Source: a virus
Direction: 5' to 3' (one strand)
IMG/VR virus record: IMGVR_UViG_3300025110_000134
Location: 1 to 23,417 of that record
Length of the DNA: 23,417 nucleotides
Positions 13,983-20,926 of this stretch are shown here, piece after piece (the first letter of the stretch is position 1; each line of letters opens with the position of its first letter). The notes below the pieces were generated by a model. The model ran no database searches, was not told where the DNA came from, and saw only the letters and a list, made by a program, of their open reading frames with translations. The position numbers and the translations under genes are program-made.

Positions 13983-14650
13983 TTATTTCTTCTCCTTATT
14001 AAGAAGTTCCATTACCGTAATCTCTAATAATTGAAGATCTTCAAACACTTCAGAAAGATTCGGTATTTCTAATAGTCTACCAACACTTAATACGTCTGAG
14101 TAGCAAAGGCCTGTTAATGTTCCAAGTCCCCCTACTCTCCATTGCGTCTGAATACGTAAAAACCAATTTATAACTTCCCAATTTTCTTCCCACACTTCAA
14201 AATCTTTCTCTGGTTCTTGCTCAGGTAAAACAATACCTAAAACTTTTGCATCTTCTTGCGTCTCATCAATTACGCCGCCTTTACAAAAATACTCAGCGGC
14301 GTCTATTAGTTTTTTCTTTTTGCTCCCGCAATGCTGTCAAAAAATGCTGTTGCTATAGCTGTTGCTACTAAAGGAACATCAACCAATTGACTTAACGCAA
14401 CCTTGGAAAATTTAACAGGATTCCCATCATCATCGTCTATTCCATCCCAACCAATTAAAACTTCATTTACTACATCAACATCGTTTAAATCCCCCGCCTC
14501 TATCAGTTGCCCCATCTCTCTAACTCTAGATTGGGTAATGCGTCTAAATTCACCATCAAAAGTATGTCTTTGATGCTTCCCACCATCTACAGGAATATCT
14601 ATAGATACAGGCCATTTATAAGTATTGGATTGCTTTAGGACAAAAGACAT
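13983..14650 (-). CDS. Tail assembly chaperone GT, -1 frameshift product (222 aa)
   Basis: This is the frameshifted partner of the G-like chaperone. Reading shifts by -1 at A_AAA_AAC (14309-14315), just before the G stop, and continues through LIDAAEYFCKGGVIDETQED to the TAA at 13983-13985, adding 108 residues to the 114 of G. The T part carries VWEENWEVINWFLRIQTQWR and FEDLQLLEITVMELLN, which match the DUF1799 tail protein family. The T frame has no ATG; its only nearby start-like codon is a GTG at 14195, far inside the domain, so the full domain is made only through the shift. In lambda, G and GT coat the tape measure during tube polymerisation. Homology, site and hairpin all agree. Confidence 0.87.
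14272..14315 (-). promoter_or_regulatory. Programmed -1 frameshift signal: slippery heptamer, spacer and hairpin
   Basis: The slippery heptamer AAAAAAC (14309-14315) is in phase A_AAA_AAC with the G frame and is followed directly by the G stop TAA. After a 6-base spacer (14303-14308) comes ACGCCGC at 14296-14302, which pairs perfectly with GCGGCGT at 14272-14278 across a 17-base loop; a further U-G pair can close it to 8 bp. These are all elements of a classical -1 signal. Confidence 0.88.
14306..14650 (-). CDS. Tail assembly chaperone G-like protein (114 aa)
   Basis: The zero-frame product of the chaperone pair. It has a basic/beta N-terminal part (WPVSIDIPVDGG, HTFDGEFRRITQSRVREMG), a middle GWDGIDDDDGNPVKF block and a C-terminal helix ending AGAKRKN. 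This matches the general layout of phage tail chaperones that precede the tape measure: a short beta segment then helices. It sits between the tube protein and the T segment. Most ribosomes should stop here, giving more G than GT. The ATG at 14650 has an AT-rich leader and no strong Shine-Dalgarno. Confidence 0.86.
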   Translation of the reverse strand: MSFVLKQSNTYKWPVSIDIPVDGGKHQRHTFDGEFRRITQSRVREMGQLIEAGDLNDVDVVNEVLIGWDGIDDDDGNPVKFSKVALSQLVDVPLVATAIATAFFDSIAGAKRKN

Positions 14651-14705
14651 AAAAATAATACGCTTGCATAGTAAGCCTAAGCCCAGCTTAACTTATTGGC
14701 AATAT

Positions 14706-15638
14706 TTAAGTATATGCAATTGATAGTTCGTTATTGCCTGCTGTTGTAGGTGTTGCCACGAATGGGAGGTTTAACATTTGTACGCCGTCTGAATCTTCAT
14801 AAGTTGGCTGCCCTAAGTCAGTTTGTGGACAACTAAGAGTTACCTTGTTACCAGCAGTCGTTCCGTGTAAAAAAGTGTTAGTCCCAGTACTTGACCCTGT
14901 TGCATCTGTAAAAAAGTTATGAGCCGATAAAGCTACCGCTTCTACACTTGCGCTCCCAGATGGCGCCCTGTTAGTTATCATCACTTCTTTAGTGCCACCT
15001 ACTAATTCTCTATAAACTGTGTCGTTATTCATGTCAAGTGACCATGATTGTAAAACGCCTCCATATCCAAACAAAGCAAAAGCAGAAGTATTGCCATTCT
15101 TAAATAATAAAGGCTTAGTAGCGTTAAAGGTTGGGGCTGGCACTGCCTGATCTGTTGGAGCGTTATAAATCCCGGTCATAGAAAATGAAATTACAGGGAT
15201 CTCGTTAACACTGCAATTAATCGAGAATGTACCCCTGCAACCTGTGACCTTATGTCTAACCCCGTCGATATTGCAGTAAATGCAACATGAACTAAAAGAA
15301 GTACTAACAGGAGCGTAAGTATTGCTAGTTGAACTTACTGTTGTGACGGCTAAACCGCAGCTTTTTAAAAGCGGAGCATAGGCAGGTTCGTCACCGGCTG
15401 TGCCACTTCCTACCATTTCCACGTCCGCCGTCACGTTGACTCTTGTGTTGGCTAAAAGGGTTTCATATACGCCGAGATAAGGCCTAATTAGATCCCTGCT
15501 TACTTCGTCAGACTGGACAGGTTCGATCGTTAAATCTCTTACTAAAATTCCATTACTTCCAGCCGTAGGGGTGGGATCTGTCCCATAACTTGATTCCAGT
15601 TTGCAGAGTAGCGTTCTCTTCCTAGTTAGCTTTGGCAC
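14706..15638 (-). CDS. Major tail tube protein (310 aa)
   Basis: Beta-rich protein that polymerises into the tail tube around the tape measure. The opening (LTRKRTLLCKLESSYGTDPT then IEPVQSDEVSRDLIRPYLG) and the internal CRGTFSINCSVNEIPVISF are typical of the tail tube family seen in many siphoviruses. It is larger than lambda gpV (246) but within the family range. Several cysteines cluster at about 118-155 (SSCCIYCN, GCRG, NCS), which is unusual for a tube subunit. The start is a GTG at 15638; an in-frame stop lies a few codons upstream and no ATG fits. It follows the gpU-like gene and precedes the chaperone pair, the standard order. Confidence 0.88.
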   Translation of the reverse strand: MPKLTRKRTLLCKLESSYGTDPTPTAGSNGILVRDLTIEPVQSDEVSRDLIRPYLGVYETLLANTRVNVTADVEMVGSGTAGDEPAYAPLLKSCGLAVTTVSSTSNTYAPVSTSFSSCCIYCNIDGVRHKVTGCRGTFSINCSVNEIPVISFSMTGIYNAPTDQAVPAPTFNATKPLLFKNGNTSAFALFGYGGVLQSWSLDMNNDTVYRELVGGTKEVMITNRAPSGSASVEAVALSAHNFFTDATGSSTGTNTFLHGTTAGNKVTLSCPQTDLGQPTYEDSDGVQMLNLPFVATPTTAGNNELSIAYT

Positions 15639-15696
15639 GGCACAACAAAATCAACAATATGCTTACATCATAAACCTTTATTGCTATTTAGCCGTA

Positions 15697-16125
15697 TTAC
15701 TGGGTGATATCGTCAACCTCAGTTCTATAACGAACTAAAAAACCCATCGATGTAACACCAATAGGACTATCACCGTCAATTGCTTCAAAGGTTACATTAG
15801 TAGGTTGAACATCTATCGCCTCGCCTCCTAGCGTTAAATCGGAGGTCATCTTTGCATGGGCTGAAACTATTGTGGCGTCGGCCTGTTCATCGGGGATATC
15901 GCCTGAACTAAGCACAGTAATAGTTACAGATAAAGACCAATCAAGGGTAGGTAGAGATGTGTTTTGCTCTGCGTCGTCATTACTCCATTCAATAATTAAT
16001 GCCGGAAGTTGTGAGCGTTGAGCAAGGGGTATAATTCTAGACCTATAAATCCTCGTAGAAACTCCAACGGTTCCCGTTAAAGCTGTTTTTATTGCGTCGA
16101 GGATGTCTTCTCTTTTTGAGGCCAT
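15697..16125 (-). CDS. Tail terminator, gpU-like (142 aa)
   Basis: Caps the finished tail tube and joins it to the head. The motif order follows lambda gpU (131 residues): an N-terminal helix (REDILDAIKTAL), LPALIIEWSNDDAEQN, LDWSLSVTITVLSSGDIPDEQADA and a C-terminal VRYRTEVDD, which parallel gpU's VYLTGAEYTGEE, beta strand, AQVPDSELDAW and TYVITYEM. It begins directly after the gpFII-like stop (TAAATG). Lambda has gpZ between FII and U; no Z-like gene is present here, so either another protein serves that step or the gpU-like protein suffices. Confidence 0.8.
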   Translation of the reverse strand: MASKREDILDAIKTALTGTVGVSTRIYRSRIIPLAQRSQLPALIIEWSNDDAEQNTSLPTLDWSLSVTITVLSSGDIPDEQADATIVSAHAKMTSDLTLGGEAIDVQPTNVTFEAIDGDSPIGVTSMGFLVRYRTEVDDITQ

Positions 16126-16413
16126 TTAAACTTTCTCCAATGAGATTTGACAAGTAAGGCCGTCTAATTCTTTTGAATTTGTGCGAACTTTATAATTCAC
16201 CCCGTCAACAGTTATTGCATCGCCACCAACAAGAGTCCCAAAATCAGAATTTTTTACTAATACATTTCTATCTACAAAAATAACTTGATCACCTGCTACT
16301 ACTTCACTTGGCTCATCTAGCACCCCATAGGAAGAAGTTCCCCCCGATACCACCGTGACGGTAAAGGGGGAATCAGCTCCAATCATCGCTGTTAAGTCGT
16401 CAGCAAATGACAT
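16126..16413 (-). CDS. Head-tail joining protein, gpFII-like (95 aa)
   Basis: Small beta protein expected to bind the filled head and accept the tail. It resembles the lambda gpFII family in order: a short N-terminal helix (FADDLTAMIG), YGVLDEPSEVV (gpFII: GVFDDPENISY), FVDRNVLVKNSDFGTLVGGD and ITVDGVNYKV (gpFII: GDTLTIGEENFWV). Lambda gpFII is 117 residues. Position between the capsid block and gpU-like gene agrees. The weak overall similarity makes this a family-level call. Confidence 0.75.
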   Translation of the reverse strand: MSFADDLTAMIGADSPFTVTVVSGGTSSYGVLDEPSEVVAGDQVIFVDRNVLVKNSDFGTLVGGDAITVDGVNYKVRTNSKELDGLTCQISLEKV

Positions 16414-16420
16414 CTAACTA

Positions 16421-16801
16421 TTAAGTTGTGTACTTCTTAGAAGCGTAAGCAGTGACATTAACTGCCCCGGCGCCTGTTCCGCCAGCTACTACAGAAACCG
16501 CACGAACATAGCGCTTAAGGTCAGAAACGTTTAACGCGATCTGCTCAAATGCAGCGGTGTTAGCACTGGTCGTGGTGAACGATCCGCTTGAAATGTCAGT
16601 GAAAGTTGAGTTGTCAGCGCTTTCTTCAAGATGAAGTGCATAAGTAATACCACTTCCACCAGCTTCCGCTGAGAAAACGAACGCAGCGCTTCCTTCATAA
16701 CCTTGAAGATCTACGCCTGAACCGTTAGCGGATGAAGCAAGAACATCGTTTGCAAGGATGTCAACGGCGGTTCCTTTAGAACCTAGATTTTGAATAGTCA
16801 T
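16421..16801 (-). CDS. Small beta-sandwich capsid-block protein, possible decoration protein (126 aa)
   Basis: The sequence is Ser/Thr/Ala/Gly-rich and predicted all-beta, with the recurrent phage motif block VDLQGYEGSAAFVF, LHLEESADNSTFTDISS, and LKRYVRAVSVV. Proteins of this pattern are common just after the major capsid gene in many phages and lack a proven role. I infer an exposed head protein such as a decoration subunit, because no gpD homologue is present elsewhere in the window and this gene lies directly after the capsid. A head-tail adaptor is the alternative. It overlaps the preceding stop by one base (TAATG). Confidence 0.75.
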   Translation of the reverse strand: MTIQNLGSKGTAVDILANDVLASSANGSGVDLQGYEGSAAFVFSAEAGGSGITYALHLEESADNSTFTDISSGSFTTTSANTAAFEQIALNVSDLKRYVRAVSVVAGGTGAGAVNVTAYASKKYTT

Positions 16802-17016
16802 TAGTCAGTTACCTCTTCGGTAGGGGTGGGTTTAGCTTTAGTAGCTTTTTTAGCTTTTGGTTTTGGTTCCTCTTTTTGAACCTCACAGACAACGGCTTCT
16901 TTTGCCTGCCCTGAATTAATTAGCTGTCTTGTTTCAGCAGGGGAAGCCTCGACAACCTCCCCAATCTGAACAACTTCGCCTTTTAATCCGAATGAACTTA
17001 AGGCTTCAATCTTCAT
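16801..17016 (-). CDS. Small protein downstream of capsid with Lys/Pro tail (71 aa)
   Basis: Residues 1-45 form a compact domain (MKIEALSSFGLKGEVVQIGE, ASPAETRQLINSGQAKEAVV) of a type often found next to HK97-fold capsid genes. The last 25 residues are Lys/Pro/Thr/Glu-rich and probably disordered. The ATG immediately follows the capsid stop (TAAATG) and its own stop overlaps the next ATG. Position matches lambda FI but the sequences do not look related. Function unknown; head completion is inferred from context. Confidence 0.78.
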   Translation of the reverse strand: MKIEALSSFGLKGEVVQIGEVVEASPAETRQLINSGQAKEAVVCEVQKEEPKPKAKKATKAKPTPTEEVTD

Positions 17017-18861
17017 TTATGCCCCTAGACAGAAGCTTGCTGGATGCTTAACAGCAACGTCAACATCTTGTAAGACTCTTACCCTTACGTTTCCAGAAGC
17101 GCCGCCTGTATAAGGATCTACTTGAAGGTCGAGCCCTGACCAATAACCAAGGATAAATTCCGAAAAATTCCCGAACCAGATGTCACCGGATTCGACTTGA
17201 TTAGAGACGTAAAGTGGATAACCGTTGACGACTCCATCTTCATTAACAAAGCGACCAGAACCAGAATCTTTAGTCTTAACTTTCATCGCTCCAGCAATGT
17301 TGGCTCTAGTTACATAAGCAAGAGAACCAGTTAAAGCGTTAGCAACAGAAATATCAGATTCCATGTTGACTACATCAGCAAAACTAGGATCGTTGTTGCC
17401 AACGTTTTCAGTTGCGATACCTGTGACATTGTGAAGGCCAAGCGGTTCGCTGGAACTTCCTAACCCATAGAGAGCAGCGCGGTCTATTTCAAGAGCTAAA
17501 GTCTGAGCAAGTGAATTTCTTACAAGGGATTCAACATCTAAAGAAGATTGAATAAGAAGCTTGCGAGAAATATCTGTCATGGCCCCTATGGTTTTGGGAC
17601 TCATATTTACTTGTTCAATACTTATATCGCTCTCAGTTACGTTTGAACCTTCGCCAATCCAATATGCGGTTTGACTCGATCCTTGGCGCGGAATTGAGAT
17701 ATTACCTGTGAGGCCGGTCAAGATTGTCGATCCGGTCTGGGCCAACACTGACGAATTGCGGAGCAATGAAATAAAATCAGAGCTAAGCTGTGTTGAAATC
17801 AGATTACCTCCCGCTGTATCTGGAGTCGTCTGCTGATCCCTTTTGAAAACTTCATTAGGGATTGTTATGCCTCTTGATGCTCTGCCAAGTTTTTGTGCGG
17901 CGGCTTCAGAAGCTTCTATTTCAAAAGCAGCGGCTTCACGCTTTGCAGCGCTACCGGGATTAGCAAGATAGTCAATTGCTTTAAGAACTGACCAACCGCG
18001 TGTTTCAGTTTGACTTAAACCAATGTTGGCTTCATCAACTTTTGGGGCAACCGCTTCCGGCTTCCACTCACGCAAAACAGCAGCATTAAATTCATCAACG
18101 CTACGCTCGTCTTTAATATATTGCTCGCCTAATTCGCTAAGGTTGTACTTAGTGGCAACAGTTTGAATCTCTTGGATTCTGGAACGCTCGGCTTTGATCA
18201 CCTTTTGGGTGTCAACTTCTGAACGCACCTCCAATGTTTCTTTAGGAGTTGTGGTCATTTGAACTTGGGTAGATTTGGACGGTGCTTCAGTTGAAGCGGA
18301 GTCGTTAATACGCTCTGATAGTATATTATCCGATTCCTGCGTAGTAACAGCAGCTCTATTAATACCAATACTATTATCAGCCGGAATAGCAACGACTGAA
18401 ACCTCGTAAGCTTCCCAACTGGTCGCTACCTGATCATCCCCCCGCTGTTCCATTTCCTTAATTACATAGCCAAAACTAATATTTCTAATGATCCCGTTTT
18501 TAATGTCTCTATATATAGATGATGCAAATTCTTCCTCGCTAAAACGGACTTGTGCATAACCTCGCTTTTTCTTCTCATCAATCCAAGCCCTTTCTACAAC
18601 TCCAATTACGCCTGCGCTAGGGTCATGGTTCCAAAGGACAGGCGCACCGTCATTGAGCCTTGTTAAGTCTGCGCTTTTCTCTCTATGTTCTAAGACCTCA
18701 TTACCAAAATAACGAGCTACAGATTGTTCTGAACTAAAAGGGAACTCAAGCGTGCGGTCTTCTTTTTCTACCTCCCTAACTTCTAATTTAAAATCACGTT
18801 GAACTAAGTTCTGTTCTAGGTCACGTTCCATTTTCTTCTGTAGTGTTACTAGATGTTTCAT
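17017..18861 (-). CDS. Prohead protease fused to HK97-fold major capsid protein (614 aa)
   Basis: A single chain contains the three capsid functions. Residues about 22-172 are an S78/U35-type prohead protease: H79 in VLWNHDPSAG, S129 in RNISFGY, and the YEVSVVAIPADNSIGI block with E153. Residues about 200-335 are helical and charged, like the delta/scaffold domain. Residues about 340-614 are the HK97-fold capsid (NEVFKRDQQTTPDTAGGNLI, NISIPRQGSSQTAYWIGEGS, ALEIDRAALYGLG, PYTGGASGNVRVRVLQDVDV). Self-cleavage would release mature capsid. The ATG at 18861 overlaps the portal gene by 41 bases. ATG 18831, with AGAAGAAA upstream, is an alternative that still keeps the whole protease. Such fusions are known but less common than separate genes. 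Confidence 0.93.
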   Translation of the reverse strand: MKHLVTLQKKMERDLEQNLVQRDFKLEVREVEKEDRTLEFPFSSEQSVARYFGNEVLEHREKSADLTRLNDGAPVLWNHDPSAGVIGVVERAWIDEKKKRGYAQVRFSEEEFASSIYRDIKNGIIRNISFGYVIKEMEQRGDDQVATSWEAYEVSVVAIPADNSIGINRAAVTTQESDNILSERINDSASTEAPSKSTQVQMTTTPKETLEVRSEVDTQKVIKAERSRIQEIQTVATKYNLSELGEQYIKDERSVDEFNAAVLREWKPEAVAPKVDEANIGLSQTETRGWSVLKAIDYLANPGSAAKREAAAFEIEASEAAAQKLGRASRGITIPNEVFKRDQQTTPDTAGGNLISTQLSSDFISLLRNSSVLAQTGSTILTGLTGNISIPRQGSSQTAYWIGEGSNVTESDISIEQVNMSPKTIGAMTDISRKLLIQSSLDVESLVRNSLAQTLALEIDRAALYGLGSSSEPLGLHNVTGIATENVGNNDPSFADVVNMESDISVANALTGSLAYVTRANIAGAMKVKTKDSGSGRFVNEDGVVNGYPLYVSNQVESGDIWFGNFSEFILGYWSGLDLQVDPYTGGASGNVRVRVLQDVDVAVKHPASFCLGA

Positions 18862-20344
18862 CTACTTTAGCCTGCGTAGGCGTATTAAGCTCAGTATCAA
18901 AAGAAAGCCCATAACTTTCAGCCATTTCAAGTTCATTTTTTCGTAAAATCATAAATTCCTCTAGATCCATACCAGATTGCTCTGCCAGAACTTGAGACTG
19001 TGTTTTGAATCCAGATTTAACCGCCAAGTTTGCAGCTTGCACTTCTTTCATTGGATCAACCCAGCCCCAGCCTTTAAACATCCACCTAACCATTTGAAAC
19101 CGTTCGGGTTCTGTTTGATAATTTTGTAATTGCAGCGTGCCAGATAAAACAGCTAACTCTAACCACTCCTTATAAACAACATCTAAAAATACTTCACGTA
19201 TTTGATATTGAAGCGCTTTAAAAGCTTCTTGATCTTGTAACAAACTTAAACGTGAACTTGAATAATTTGTTTTTGAATAATCTCTACTTATTGTTTCGTA
19301 GCTACAACCAATACCAGCGGCTAATGCTCTAAGCATCGCAGCAAGAAAAGGCTCAAATTGTCCATCGGGTGCATCTAAATTTGGTACATGTACAGATTCA
19401 CCGGGAGCAAGATAACGAATTGCACCGGGTTCCATATCAAATACACGATCCCCATCACCATCTACATCATCTGAATTAACTTCACCTTCAGGAGATTGCA
19501 CCCATGCCATAAGAGCTGAACTTGCTCTTGCTCTGATTAATTCACTTTGTTCGTAGCCTTCTAAATGATGCATCCTTTGCATTGCACTGGTTAACCAGGG
19601 AACGCCTCTTGTTTGCCCCGGCCTATCAAATTTTGCTAAATGAATGCACGAATCAGCATCTACAAATATATGTTTCTTTTCAGAAGTTGGCTGATTAACA
19701 AACATCGTATCGCCCGGATGCTTTGTTAAAAATGCATATTTTCTTGGTCTTCCCCAGTTATCTAACAACACTCCCATTTTCCATTCCCAACCCTTTTGAG
19801 TTGCTTTACCTACATAATTTTCGTCAACTAAATCAGCCTCAAGAAGTTGTAAAGCAAATGGAACAGAACTATCACCAAAAGTCTTGCCTCTTATCATTCT
19901 GATCCAGACTTCACCTGAAAGTATCCAGTTACTAACTGCTGACCTACATAAATCATCAAAGCATAATTTTCCTGCAACATCGCAAGAATCTGCCTTACCC
20001 CATTTAGACCATGCGCGTTCTATTTGATCATTAATTTTTGGGTCTAGCTTCCCTCCTCGCATTTTTCTTACTTGCGCCTGAACCCTAACACCAGTTCCAA
20101 CCGTATTATCTGTTATAGACCTAAGCGCACCTTTTACATAATCAACATCATTATTTAATTGCCTTGCTCTATTTCTTAGCTTCGCAATACTTCCTTTTAT
20201 ATCACTATCAGCAGAATTAGTTGATGTAACCCAACCTGCTGTAAGTCGATCAACAGTCGCCCCAGCGAAGTCTCTTCGCTTTATTCTTTTTATAGCTCTT
20301 GGGTTTGGTTTCCAAAGCTCATTCCATGCATTTAAGATTCCCAT
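18821..20344 (-). CDS. Portal protein, lambda gpB-type (507 aa)
   Basis: Forms the dodecameric vertex through which DNA enters and leaves. Conserved family blocks are visible: RNRARQLNNDVDYVKGALRS then NTVGTGVRVQAQV, LQLLEADLVDENYVG, HHLEGYEQSELIRARASSAL, and AAGIGCSYETISRDYSKTNY then SSSRLSLLQDQEAFKALQYQ. Lambda gpB is 533 residues and is cleaved during maturation; this protein is close in length. The ATG is 3 bases after the gpW-like stop, and the 3' end overlaps the protease-capsid gene, giving coupled translation. No portal N-terminal fusion or domain loss is apparent. Confidence 0.94.
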   Translation of the reverse strand: MGILNAWNELWKPNPRAIKRIKRRDFAGATVDRLTAGWVTSTNSADSDIKGSIAKLRNRARQLNNDVDYVKGALRSITDNTVGTGVRVQAQVRKMRGGKLDPKINDQIERAWSKWGKADSCDVAGKLCFDDLCRSAVSNWILSGEVWIRMIRGKTFGDSSVPFALQLLEADLVDENYVGKATQKGWEWKMGVLLDNWGRPRKYAFLTKHPGDTMFVNQPTSEKKHIFVDADSCIHLAKFDRPGQTRGVPWLTSAMQRMHHLEGYEQSELIRARASSALMAWVQSPEGEVNSDDVDGDGDRVFDMEPGAIRYLAPGESVHVPNLDAPDGQFEPFLAAMLRALAAGIGCSYETISRDYSKTNYSSSRLSLLQDQEAFKALQYQIREVFLDVVYKEWLELAVLSGTLQLQNYQTEPERFQMVRWMFKGWGWVDPMKEVQAANLAVKSGFKTQSQVLAEQSGMDLEEFMILRKNELEMAESYGLSFDTELNTPTQAKVDETSSNTTEENGT

Positions 20345-20347
20345 GAT

Positions 20348-20917
20348 TTAAAAACGTACAAACATTTGGTGAGGGTTGCCAAGACCGTTTCTTATTAACT
20401 CTGCTTTTTGCTCTCGCTTTAATTCGTATTTCAATTGTGTTTCTAATGCTCTTAATTCTCCTAATTCATATTTTTTAAGTGAACGTCCACCAATTGAATA
20501 TTCTTTTATTACGCCGCCACTAACTAAAGTACGAATAGCAGATTGAACGCTTTCCAAATCCTGCAGAACCTGTGACTTTTCTTGTATAGAAGAAACTGAA
20601 CCTGTATAGGCAAGACTTTGGAGAACTTCTAGCGACCCCGTGCCAACAGAGTATTCAGTACCACTTTTAGAAACTATTGCCTGCCAAAAATAATCTCCTT
20701 TAGTTAACGGGGCAGTGTCAGAAGTTGAAAGGTCAAATTGCCAACCTGTCCCATAGGTACTACCCGTTGTAGTCAAACCTGATGCACTATTTGTACGGAT
20801 GTAATACTTAAGCACCCAAGAATCAGTACTTTGTATTGGGTCGCCGTAGGGATCAACTAAACTGTCATCCCTCCAAGTAACAGTAGTACCTGCACGCAAT
20901 GAAGCGGGGATATTCAT
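20348..20917 (-). CDS. gpW-like head completion protein with added N-terminal beta domain (189 aa)
   Basis: Residues about 117-189 resemble lambda gpW (68 residues) in layout: a helix (LQDLESVQSAIRTLVSGG), a beta hairpin (VIKEYSIGGRSLKKY), a second helix (ELRALETQLKYELKRE) and a basic, aromatic end (RNGLGNPHQMFVRF). gpW plugs the portal and provides the site for FII and the tail. Residues 1-100 are an extra beta domain (IPASLRAGTTVTWRDD, KGDYFWQAIVSKSGTEYSVG) like separate small proteins I remember between terminase and portal genes of other phages. The gene lies 9 bases after terL with an AGGGGG Shine-Dalgarno 5 bases before the ATG. The gpW identity is structural pattern plus gene order. 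Confidence 0.75.
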   Translation of the reverse strand: MNIPASLRAGTTVTWRDDSLVDPYGDPIQSTDSWVLKYYIRTNSASGLTTTGSTYGTGWQFDLSTSDTAPLTKGDYFWQAIVSKSGTEYSVGTGSLEVLQSLAYTGSVSSIQEKSQVLQDLESVQSAIRTLVSGGVIKEYSIGGRSLKKYELGELRALETQLKYELKREQKAELIRNGLGNPHQMFVRF

Positions 20918-20926
20918 AAAGACCCC

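Noticed and set aside
13983-14195. Stand-alone 70-residue T protein from GTG 14195
   Set aside because: The same frame is open back to the slippery site, the homologous domain begins upstream of the GTG, and the frameshift signal explains its expression.
14651-14705. Short hairpin TAAGC-TGG-GCTTA between the tube and G genes
   Set aside because: A 5-bp stem with a 3-base loop is weak, has no U-run and is easily expected by chance.
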